13,519 nucleotides of DNA from Prolixibacteraceae bacterium (lineage in GTDB: Bacteria; Bacteroidota; Bacteroidia; Bacteroidales; Prolixibacteraceae). Position numbers and translations under genes: made by a program. Position 1 is the stretch's first letter, and each line of letters starts with the position of its first letter. A model generated the notes under the pieces. It was not told where the DNA came from. It worked only from the letters and a program-made list of their open reading frames with translations, and made no database searches. The stretch is taken from NCBI GenBank assembly GCA_017998095.1, contig JAGODU010000106.1:1-13519 (forward strand), given 5' to 3'. This document shows positions 1-8,100 of the stretch, piece by piece.

Positions 1-112
1 GTAATAGGTGCTTACAAACCTAATAGAACTAAGGTAGCTGGTAATTGACCTCTCACTGTAATTGCGGATGCGCATCTCGCGCTCCATCAATTCTCTGATA
101 CTTTTTTTTCAT
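1..112 (-). CDS. Tyrosine recombinase/integrase, N-terminal fragment, possibly frameshifted
   Basis: Reading the minus strand, an open frame runs off the left edge of the window. From ATG at 87-85 it gives 29 residues with the pattern RIRNYSERSITSYLSSIR, typical of the N-terminal SAM-like DNA-binding domain of tyrosine site-specific recombinases (usual form: R-x-YS-x-x-T-x-x-x-Y-x-x-x-x-R). The catalytic domain lies outside the window. The in-frame region reaches back to a stop at 111-109. A second ATG at 112-110 is followed by eight A (109-102) and is one base out of frame; with seven A it would read straight into the same protein as M-KKSIRELMEREM. So either the gene starts at 87, or the A-tract carries a frameshift, or slippage restores the frame. 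A candidate promoter (TTTA at 167-164, 18-base gap, TAACTTTC at 145-138) lies just upstream. Family call is by motif only. Confidence 0.6.
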
Positions 113-137
113 GATTTATTTACTGAAGTTACAAACA

Positions 138-167
138 GAAAGTTAAGACGTTTTTTGCAGAATGTAA
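138..167 (-). promoter_or_regulatory. Candidate Bacteroidota-type promoter for the recombinase
   Basis: On the minus strand TTTA (167-164) and TAACTTTC (145-138) are separated by 18 bases. Each differs by one base from the Bacteroidota -33 (TTTG) and -7 (TAnnTTTG) elements. The -7 element ends 26 bases before the ATG at 112. The match is imperfect, so confidence is low. Confidence 0.25.
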
Positions 168-204
168 AGCTACTGCCGTTAAGGCGGTTTAGTTCAACTA
201 ATTT

Positions 205-229
205 ATAACCCAACTAAACTTTGGGTTAT
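205..229. repeat. 9-bp inverted repeat with further TAACCCAA copies
   Basis: ATAACCCAA (205-213) and TTGGGTTAT (221-229) form a perfect 9-bp stem with a 7-base loop. The core TAACCCAA recurs as a direct copy at 248-255 and partly (ACCCAA) at 232-237. A second nested pair, GTTTAGTT (187-194) and AACTAAAC (212-219), overlaps it. There is no U-tract, so it is not a standard terminator. Its place about 95-170 bases upstream of a tyrosine recombinase start suggests a recombinase or regulator binding site, but this is inference. Confidence 0.45.
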
Positions 230-456
230 CCACCCAATCCGGCATGCTAACCCAATGTTTTGTTTGTTTTATTTCTGTTAATTATAATGTTTTGTAATAG
301 ATTATCAAAAGGCAAACAATCTTATATTGGTTTTTTATCCTGATATAAAGATGAATAATTGATGATTCTTTAAAAATTAAGCTTAAATAATATTTTGTCT
401 ATTTAAAATCTACTGAATTTCTGGGAAGCATACATGAGTAATAGAAGAAGAATCAT

Positions 457-479
457 TAATTTTTGACCTTCAAAAATTA
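457..479. repeat. Perfect 10-bp AT-rich palindrome downstream of tRNA-Val
   Basis: TAATTTTTGA (457-466) and TCAAAAATTA (470-479) are exact reverse complements with a 3-base centre. It lies about 70 bases beyond the tRNA 3' end on the minus strand. It could be a weak transcript-end hairpin or a protein-binding palindrome; no U-tract follows on either strand. Confidence 0.35.
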
Positions 480-551
480 TTAAACTCTATTTCTTTGTCG
501 CTAAATGTTACCATTTTGTTACTCGACATAAAGTCAACCTCTGTAACTATG

Positions 552-626
552 TGGGTTGTACTGGATTCGAACCAGTGACCCCTACCCTGTCAAGGTAATG
601 CTCTAAACCAACTGAGCTAACAACCC
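552..626 (-). tRNA. tRNA-Val (anticodon GAC)
   Basis: The minus strand folds as a complete 75-base cloverleaf. The acceptor stem is GGGTTGT/ACAACCC (626-620 with 559-553). T8-A9 are followed by a GCTC/GAGC D-stem. The anticodon stem is TTACC/GGTAG with loop TTGACAG, giving anticodon GAC (Val, reading GUC/GUU). The T-arm is ACTGG-TTCGAAT-CCAGT. The discriminator is A and CCA is not encoded. The 3' end points towards the recombinase fragment at the left edge, a typical arrangement when a tRNA gene serves as an integration site. Confidence 0.97.
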
Positions 627-716
627 ATTTTAACGGCGGTAAAATTAAACTTTTTTATCAAACTTTTACTACTGCTTATTATTTCGATATTTCTTTTTAT
701 TATAGTGATTAAACAT

Positions 717-1490
717 TCAATCCTTTACACACCTTACCGATGCACCTCGATTCAATCTCCCGGATTCATGCCCGAAACTATAATCATTATTGAAAATAAA
801 CCTATACAATGCCTTATCTTCTCCATCCTTTGTTGAACTCCACCATTCTCCTTCAACACTACTGTATATAAAGAAACCGTCTTCCTCCCTATGCCCTCCC
901 GGAACTGCTGTAAAACCGGTCTTGTTGATATACTCAGGATAGTCTTTATTGGCAGTTACTCCATCCTGAACAATCATCCTCCACCCTTCTCCAGAAGCAA
1001 GCGATTTTGAAATTTTATTTCCTTCAGTTGTTCCGTCAAAATTATACCCGTTTTCAATAAGATATTTCTCAAGTTGATTCCATTCTTCTGAAGTAGGGAC
1101 ATGCCATCCTGCAGGACAAAGTTTTTCTGTTTCTACTGTATACCAATTATATAAACTCCCATAAAGCTCGCCCTTAGCTTCACTATTATTGTAATAACAA
1201 AAAGCCGGAGAATATAATTCAGACCACTTTTTATCATCCGTAATTTCAGGAATTGGAGTACCATCATTAAGCTTTGTAACCCTTAGGTTTTCTGCCATCC
1301 AGGTTATGGTATCTATTTCTAATGTGTGGTAATAATTACTTTCAATATCTGAAACTGAATCATATAAAACATCAGGATTGAAATTAAAACCCTGAGGTTC
1401 AAGTTCTTCATCATCATTACAACTAACATTAAAAATTATACTAACTGTTAAAATGATGATGGTTAATTGAGATATTCTATTCCATTTCAT
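717..1490 (-). CDS. Exported lipoprotein with FISUMP domain (TIGR02145 type)
   Basis: The 257-residue protein starts with a hydrophobic signal (residues about 9-22) ending at Cys24, followed directly by NDDEE. That is a lipoprotein signal with acidic residues after the Cys, which in Bacteroidota often directs lipoproteins to the cell surface. The lipobox is imperfect (Asn at -3). Residues about 60-256 show the Fibrobacter succinogenes major paralogous (FISUMP) pattern: WMAENL near 64, YGSLYNW at 110-116, LCPAGWHVPTSEEW at 124-137, GFTAVPGG at 192-199, EWWSS at 215-219 and a final SVRCVKD. This is a C-lectin-like surface fold of unknown ligand. The gene lies 90 bases downstream of the amidase gene on the same strand with no terminator seen between, so co-transcription is possible. 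The start is the only good Met before the signal. Confidence 0.9.
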   Translation of the reverse strand: MKWNRISQLTIIILTVSIIFNVSCNDDEELEPQGFNFNPDVLYDSVSDIESNYYHTLEIDTITWMAENLRVTKLNDGTPIPEITDDKKWSELYSPAFCYYNNSEAKGELYGSLYNWYTVETEKLCPAGWHVPTSEEWNQLEKYLIENGYNFDGTTEGNKISKSLASGEGWRMIVQDGVTANKDYPEYINKTGFTAVPGGHREEDGFFIYSSVEGEWWSSTKDGEDKALYRFIFNNDYSFGHESGRLNRGASVRCVKD

Positions 1491-1580
1491 TTCAAGGAGA
1501 ACTAGTTCAAATTAACCTTTAAATATAATAAAAAACGAATTTATTTCTAATAATCAGCTTATTAACTTATATGAAAATGA

Positions 1581-4112
1581 TTAAAGTTTCAAAATTTTAT
1601 TATAACCCACCTTGTTTTTTATTTTGAATTTTACAATGTAAACACCGCTGTCAAGTCCCGATAAATCTATTGTGAAGTAATTCATCCCTGCCTGCTTAAA
1701 ATAGCTGAACCTGTGCCTTGAAGCTGTATCATAAAAAGCAAACTCGACTTCTTCATCGGTAGACTCATATACAATTACATTAATAAACTCATTCGCTGGA
1801 TTGGGATACATCAATACCGGATTTTGTTTTTCTCCGTCATTTATACTGTCAACTAAAAAAATAATCTGATCAGATGGAAATGAATAACAATTATCATTTG
1901 ATTCAATAAGATAATACAAGCCATCGTTCTGTGGTAAATAATAATTGTGCGAATAATCATTTACAGGAACAGAATTTTTATACCACTGATAAGTTATGGT
2001 TGAATCATAATCATGATTTGAAAATATTGCTACTTTGTTAAAGGCCAGTACAGGTTTATCCGGTTTTCTCAGCACTTCAACATCAAAGCGGTATTTAATA
2101 ACTTCATTATTGCACCCCAAATCAACTGATAATTCAATCGTGCCTGATTTAGCAGTTTTGGAAAAACTAACCTTTACAGAATCATCATTAGCCGAGCCCA
2201 CCCATCCTTCCGGAAACACCCAATTGTATAAAATCCCATTAGGTACATTTTTAAGTACATATAAAAAGTCTTTATCTTCCGTACAAGCTTTTCTTTCTCC
2301 TGAAATACCGGTTTCTTCCATAACTGAGGAACAAACAAATTTTGCTGAGATATTCCTATCTTTTTCTACTATAAATGACAACTCTGAACTATTGGAAATT
2401 AAAGTATTATTCTCATACCAACCTGAAAAATCAAAACCGAATAAATCACTTGCAGTTAAAAAGCATGTATCCCCATTAAAATATTTACCGTCACCGGTAC
2501 CTATTCCTCCATTAAAAGGTTCAGTATTGATTGCTATTGTTGAAGAATTATCAAGAACAGTTATTGTAATAAACTCTTCATTATTAAACTCATTTATCTC
2601 CCAAATCTTGTTATTATAATCTGTAATGAAAAATATATAGTATTTCCCCGGAGTTATCCTCCTGTCAATTCTGGTTGAAAATTCCAATGTCGTACTGCTT
2701 ATATTTTCATTTTCAAAAATATTGATTGCTTCAAATAAAAGTTTATCCTTCACAGGAGAAAAGATAGAATCTTCTGAAATAAACACACTTACATTTGGTT
2801 TTAATAAATCTTCTTGATTTATTTCTCCTGCTTGAATATTTGTAACACCTAATGTCAATTCCTTTCCTGCAAGTATTTCATTAGGTTCAGCATAAGGATT
2901 TTCAACGTAATAGTCTGAAGTCACTTTTCTTCCGGAACATTCAATAAGTTTTTCTCTAGTTTCTTCCCTTATGCCCGGCAACATTTTATAAAGCAATTCA
3001 CCCGGACAAATAGTTGCAGGTTTAACATCCCTGTGTCCTACCAGACGAGGCAAATACAATGTATCTGTAGCTGCCTGATTAATAATCATTTCTTTAGATG
3101 CCGGATCAATCTCTTTGCTGTTATACCACCATGAAAGAAATTCTTCAAGACGTGAAATTTGCTCATCGCTTGCCAATGTTATATCCGAATTTCCAAGAAA
3201 ACACACCCCTATTGCTTTCCCATTAACACTCCCGGCATGTGCCCCTTTAACATCAACATCATATCCAAATGGATTATATCTGCCCTGAAATATATTCCCA
3301 TATTTGTCAACCAGATAATTATACCCAATATCATCCCACCCTAATGAGTTAACATGATAATCCCAATAACTTTTTACTACACGATATCCATCATCATAAT
3401 TATCAGGTGAAGCTCCATGGTGAAGTACAACATGAGTCGGATATATCTTTTCAGGAACATACTTTGGGTCCTGACAATCAGCATAAACACTGCACCATTC
3501 TGTTCTTGGAATAATGGAAGGCATTGAACATCCTTCCATTTTATCTGATGCTGAAATTTCCTTTCCTTTATCCAGCATCTCGTCTTTATTTTCAATCTTC
3601 ACAAAGTCAATTACAACAGATTCAATATCACAATCTACAGGAGGTATCAACTTAATCTCATACTCATATTTATCATTAGCAGAAAGTTCGGTGAAAATAA
3701 TGTCGCTCCTGTACAATCGTTTGTCATTCTCTTCAGGATAATACTCTCCGAATGTTGTTTGCCATTCAATTTTTGAATTTTTATCACCTGAAATTCTGTA
3801 CATAATAGTAAACTCTTCCGGGCTTTTTGTTTTATTTTCTGAAGTCCATCCTATCCCAAAATAAGTAAAAGGAAATTGTGATTCAATTTGAAAAATATAT
3901 TCGCCATCTTCTTTAGCTATATATTTCTTATCCCAGACAATTGATATTGATGGTGTATTTCTTTTAAAACTTTCATCATTAATCTCTCTTGGATAAGGAG
4001 AAATATTAATCTTGTCAATATCATAATTTCTGTTCTCTGCCCATATTAAAGAAGTAAATAACTGAGAAAGCATTAAAAATATAAATCCTAAAAACTTTAA
4101 AATTTTATTCAT
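1581..4112 (-). CDS. Secreted PGRP-type N-acetylmuramoyl-L-alanine amidase with T9SS sorting domain
   Basis: This 843-residue protein probably cleaves the bond between muramic acid and L-Ala in peptidoglycan. A signal peptide (about 1-25) is followed by a beta-rich region (about 50-175). The PGRP/amidase_2 domain (about 199-390) has zinc ligands at His231 (VLHHG), His360 (GHRDVKP) and Cys369 (ICPGE) and the conserved Tyr264 (IGYNYLVD), so it looks catalytically intact. Next come a CARDB-like domain (about 400-520), an InlB B-repeat-like module (about 524-592, with FSGWYENN) and a PKD-like region (about 606-755). The T9SS type A sorting domain (about 768-843) has YPNPANEF, GVYIVKFK and an NKILKL end. 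The sorting tail implies export across the outer membrane and probable surface attachment, so the target may be peptidoglycan of other bacteria or released fragments rather than its own wall. It is the first gene of a minus-strand pair with the FISUMP lipoprotein. Confidence 0.93.
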   Translation of the reverse strand: MNKILKFLGFIFLMLSQLFTSLIWAENRNYDIDKINISPYPREINDESFKRNTPSISIVWDKKYIAKEDGEYIFQIESQFPFTYFGIGWTSENKTKSPEEFTIMYRISGDKNSKIEWQTTFGEYYPEENDKRLYRSDIIFTELSANDKYEYEIKLIPPVDCDIESVVIDFVKIENKDEMLDKGKEISASDKMEGCSMPSIIPRTEWCSVYADCQDPKYVPEKIYPTHVVLHHGASPDNYDDGYRVVKSYWDYHVNSLGWDDIGYNYLVDKYGNIFQGRYNPFGYDVDVKGAHAGSVNGKAIGVCFLGNSDITLASDEQISRLEEFLSWWYNSKEIDPASKEMIINQAATDTLYLPRLVGHRDVKPATICPGELLYKMLPGIREETREKLIECSGRKVTSDYYVENPYAEPNEILAGKELTLGVTNIQAGEINQEDLLKPNVSVFISEDSIFSPVKDKLLFEAINIFENENISSTTLEFSTRIDRRITPGKYYIFFITDYNNKIWEINEFNNEEFITITVLDNSSTIAINTEPFNGGIGTGDGKYFNGDTCFLTASDLFGFDFSGWYENNTLISNSSELSFIVEKDRNISAKFVCSSVMEETGISGERKACTEDKDFLYVLKNVPNGILYNWVFPEGWVGSANDDSVKVSFSKTAKSGTIELSVDLGCNNEVIKYRFDVEVLRKPDKPVLAFNKVAIFSNHDYDSTITYQWYKNSVPVNDYSHNYYLPQNDGLYYLIESNDNCYSFPSDQIIFLVDSINDGEKQNPVLMYPNPANEFINVIVYESTDEEVEFAFYDTASRHRFSYFKQAGMNYFTIDLSGLDSGVYIVKFKIKNKVGYNKILKL

Positions 4113-4241
4113 TTATTATTAAAATTAAATATAATTAACTGACTACCTGATTTAAAAAAATAATCAGCACCATATATATTAAAAAAAATCATAAATTTGA
4201 AGGAATACTTTTAAAAATTCTAACCTAAAAAATAAAAACAA
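4113..4241. promoter_or_regulatory. Divergent promoter region; -7 element for the plus-strand gene
   Basis: This 129-base AT-rich gap separates the amidase gene from the divergent plus-strand gene. On the plus strand TAAATTTG at 4192-4199 is an exact TAnnTTTG -7 element, 42 bases before the ATG at 4242. No good TTTG is seen 17-21 bases upstream of it. A 6-bp inverted repeat CTGATT/AATCAG (4147-4152, 4162-4167) sits between the genes and might be an operator, but it is short. Confidence 0.5.
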
Positions 4242-4961
4242 ATGAAATCCTTAAAACAATTAACATCTATACTGGTATTTAGTTTATTTACTATATCCGG
4301 TTTTGCTCAGGCAGGAACCTGGGTAACTACTGATGCCGGAACTCAAAAGCTTTTAAAACCGGCTGCTACACTGCCTGCTCCTCAGCTTTCACCGGGGCAA
4401 TACTCTCTTACAACAACGTTTACATCCAACAACGGTCAAGACGGAAACATGTTTAATATAATTGTAGGCCCGAACCCGGTTACAATCAACTACTTTGATA
4501 TTAACATGTATCCCGGCACTGATAATGTTGCTGTATATTTTAGAAGCGGTAGTTATGTTGGATTTGAATCTAGTTCTACCGGCTGGAATTTTGCCGGAGC
4601 ATCATCTGTTACAAGTTTAAATGATGATGTGCCATCAAGATTAAATGTAGGCAATATTCAACTTCAGGCATATCAAACATATGGTTTTTTCATTACTACG
4701 GCTTATGGTTCAGCAATTGGATTAAATTATACAAACTGTCTTACTAGTGACAGTTACACTGATGGAGGACTAACTGTAACTGCCGGTATAGGTATGGAAG
4801 GATTATTTACAACATACACATACTCTCCCAGAATGTGGAATGGAACAATTTATTATACAGCTTCAAGCGCTGTACCTTTCCCATACTGGGCAATAGCAGT
4901 TGTATTTGGTTTAATTGCAACATTTGCTGTTTTAAGATACAGAAGAAGGAAACTTGCATAA
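4242..4961 (+). CDS. Exported beta-rich surface protein with exosortase-like C-terminal anchor
   Basis: The function of this 239-residue protein is not known. A signal peptide spans about 1-22 (ISGFA, then QAGTW). Residues about 50-205 are rich in Ser, Thr, Tyr and Gly with alternating hydrophobics, as in an extracellular beta-sandwich; motifs include SGSYVGFES, YGFFITT and SPRMWNGTIYY. It recalls surface domains found in varied bacteria joined to different C-terminal anchors (recalled from family knowledge, not searched). The last 30 residues form a three-part signal: VPFPYW (211-216), one membrane helix (216-231) and a basic end RYRRRK (232-237). This resembles PEP-CTERM and related exosortase substrates and is unlike the T9SS tails on both sides. 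An alternative is a plain C-terminal membrane anchor. It has its own terminator and so is probably monocistronic. Confidence 0.85.
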   Translation: MKSLKQLTSILVFSLFTISGFAQAGTWVTTDAGTQKLLKPAATLPAPQLSPGQYSLTTTFTSNNGQDGNMFNIIVGPNPVTINYFDINMYPGTDNVAVYFRSGSYVGFESSSTGWNFAGASSVTSLNDDVPSRLNVGNIQLQAYQTYGFFITTAYGSAIGLNYTNCLTSDSYTDGGLTVTAGIGMEGLFTTYTYSPRMWNGTIYYTASSAVPFPYWAIAVVFGLIATFAVLRYRRRKLA

Positions 4962-4983
4962 GATTTAATCACAATAATATTGG

Positions 4984-5014
4984 AAGGACATGCTAAAACA
5001 TGTCCTTTTTTTTT
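4984..5014 (+). terminator. Rho-independent terminator of the exported surface protein gene
   Basis: AAGGACATG (4984-4992) pairs perfectly with CATGTCCTT (4999-5007) around a 6-base loop and runs into nine T (5006-5014). It starts 22 bases after the stop codon at 4961. Confidence 0.95.
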
Positions 5015-5132
5015 GAAAAAAAAGATAGTTTGTCCCCCATTTAAATTTTTATAAAACAATTTATCCCCTCTAAAAAATACCACCTTCCGTAATTTAGTTG
5101 CAGTTAAATTTTATTATCTAACATATAAACTT

Positions 5133-8100
5133 ATGAAAAATAAACTCTACTTTCTGATTATCGCTTTGCTCATTTCTTTTACATGGGCTAATGCACAAAT
5201 GGTCAATACTCCCTGGCGTGGAGTAGATTACACCTTCAACTTCTGTGACGGAAGTATTATTTCCAACAACTCAGACGTTAAAACTGATGTTGATTATGGA
5301 ATCCTGAGAACCAGAATTGGTACAGGCACTCCTTATATTTACAACGGTGCTCAGCATGGTGTTGAATTCAAAGCCGGCAACTACATTGAAATAGATGTTG
5401 CAGGTGATGTTACAGTCAATATTTATGGGTGCAAATATTCAGGCAGCACTTCTACTTTAACTGTTGCCGATAAAAATGGTACGTATACTGAAACCAGGCC
5501 ATCAAAAACTACTAATTGTGATGATATCCTTGAATTCAAATATACTGGTCCTGCAACTACACTTGTTATTACTAATGCAGTTGCAAAAACTTATATCCCC
5601 AGAATTGATGTTATAAGCGGTCCGATTGTTGCTGAATTTGGCGAAACTTACAATTATAACTTTGCAAACGGATCTTTTCTTCCTCAGGTAACAACTACCA
5701 AATACCCACTGTTTGTTTCATCAGATGGTATTTTAACTTTAAACAGTAATACCGACAATGCAAGCTTACAAATCTGGTATCATGATGCACAGCATGGAAT
5801 AGCTGCTTACCCGGGAAATTCAATATCGTATGTAGTTCCCGGAAATACAAAAATTACAATTGGAACCTGCCAATATACAAGCGTTACAGATGCTGTGATG
5901 GAATTCACAGATGCTTCAGGCAATGTTTTAGGGACAATTCCTGCAACTGATAAAGGAACAGGGGCTTGTGGCTCACATTCTTTCAATTATAAAGGTGATG
6001 CCGGCGTTGTCAAAGGCACATTCAAAAGTTCATCAGGCAGTACATCCGGTACAATTTATATCCACTATACTTCTATAGAAAACGAAAAAGAAAAAACTGC
6101 CTTAATTGATGCTTGGGACTTCGGTGCAAAACAACTCGATCCGGCAATATATACAAACTGGTTAAACGTTGATGTCATCAATGCATGGTACGATCCTTCA
6201 GTTACTGTAGGTTCAACAGGACTAACTATGCCGGCTACTTTTACTGCCGGTGTATTATCATGGGTTGGAGCTGCAAATAAAGACAGGCTAAGAACTACAA
6301 ATGAAAGCCTTACACGTTATGATGCTAACGGTGCTCCTATTGTAATAAACGGTGATTCTTTAACCGGATCTCTTTATGTAAATGCCAGTGCATCAACTGC
6401 AAGATACCTGACCATGAACCTTAGTGAAGATGATGAAGTTACAATATACTGTAAATCTCAAAATGCAGCAGGCCTGATAAACTTTGTTTACTCCGATCCT
6501 TCTGTTCAAACTGATACCGCCGGCTCAAAAAGCTCAGGCTCAATGGTTAAGTTTGTTGCTAAAAATACCGGCGTCTATCAGATTTATGACACTAAAGACA
6601 AACCTTTCTATTATCGTATCTTAAGAAAAGATGCTACCATGGTAAAAGTTATGGGAACTGTCAATACTGATGAAGCTCCCGGCATTCCTGCAGGTTATAA
6701 AATCCGTTTTACAAATAAAGCAGGAAAATCATGGTCTGCTTCAGTAACTGAAGGTTCTTTCAGTGGTAAAATGCCTTCTGGATTTGAATATACCTTAAGT
6801 CTCGAAAATGCAAACGGCTACGTAATTAATAATGGTAATTCTATTACTGTTAATGAAGAAACAACTCATGATATTTCAATCAAAAAAGTTGAAATGTATA
6901 CAGTAAGTGGCTCAATAATTGGATTATCAGAGGCTCAGCTTGCTAAACTCAAACTTATCTATACTGCCCCGGCTGCCGATAACAAGATTTATGTCCCTGA
7001 AACTACAATCAATGCAAGCGAAGGAACATATACTGCCAAACTTGAACCTGATTGTAATTATACTATATCAGCTACCGGAGTCAACGATTTTGTTATTCCT
7101 GAAAATACAATCACCATTGGCAAGGCTAATCAGACTTCAAACATTACCTTTGAACCTAAACCTGTTTATCCTGTAAGCATTACAACTGAAGGATTGAATG
7201 ATTCTCAGATTCAAAAGCTAAATGTAATCTTTACAAATCTTAATGAATCAGGTTATTCGTATACTTTCAGCAACAGTCAGGAAATATTACTCAGAGACGG
7301 GGTTTATGCAATTTCCTGCTCAGGTATTGAGGATTCTCCCGTTGCATTAGATCTTACATCCAACCTTAAAATTGAAGGAGCCGGCGGATCAAAAAATCTG
7401 GTTTTCAGCACAGTTACAATCTGGCCATTTGATGATGCAACTATTGTCAACGGCAATGCAGCTTACAAGGGTCTGCTTTTTACCGGAAACATTTACAATG
7501 AAAAAGCCAAAAGCCATCTTGTTGGTAAAAATAAAGCAAGCATTCAGGTTCCAATGAATCCCGGAGAAAAGCTTAATATTGGATACTACTATTCAGCAAA
7601 ATTCTCAATTGCAGGAGGTGATACAATTATTACTGCAAGTGGAAGTACAAGTAAACTGGAAAGTGTAATTTATTCATACACCGGAACAGAAGCAGGTTAT
7701 ATCACTATTGGTCTGGGAGCAGGAACATCATATTTTACTGATTTAATCATAAGTAAAACCAGTCCTTATAAAGAGATTGTTACAGTAGGAACAAATAAAG
7801 ATTATCAAACAATCAATGAAGCTATGGAAGCTGTTCGTACAATGGAACGTCCAAATAATGAAAGGGTAAAGATTATGATTGATCCGGGCAACTATGAAGA
7901 AATGCTTATAATAAACTTAGCTAACGTTTCATTTATCAATGCTGCCAATAAGCCTAATATAAAGCTTAAGAATAAAGGTGTTGACATTGATGAAAATGCA
8001 GTAAGAATCACTTCATATTATGGCCATGGTTATAATTATTATAGCATGGGCTCTAACCAAAAATGGAACAGCGAAATCTTAAGAGTAAACAAGGAAAACG

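Larger units (their letters stand above)
113..551. other. Non-coding stretch between recombinase start and tRNA-Val
   Basis: No convincing reading frame is visible on either strand. The part nearest the recombinase (about 171-255) is rich in short inverted and direct repeats (TAACCCAA, GTTTAGTT/AACTAAAC, GCCGTTAAGGC). The part nearest the tRNA is plain AT-rich DNA with one palindrome at 457-479. It may hold the recombinase promoter and recombination sites, but that is inference. Confidence 0.5.

Noticed and set aside
171..255. Possible integron attC site
   Set aside because: ACCCAAC fits the RYYYAAC core, but no properly placed GTTRRRY partner and no second pair of boxes could be found.
2035..2619. 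Plus-strand open frame inside the amidase gene (194 codons)
   Set aside because: It is antisense to a protein with clear domains, has low-complexity Ser/Leu-rich content and no family motif.
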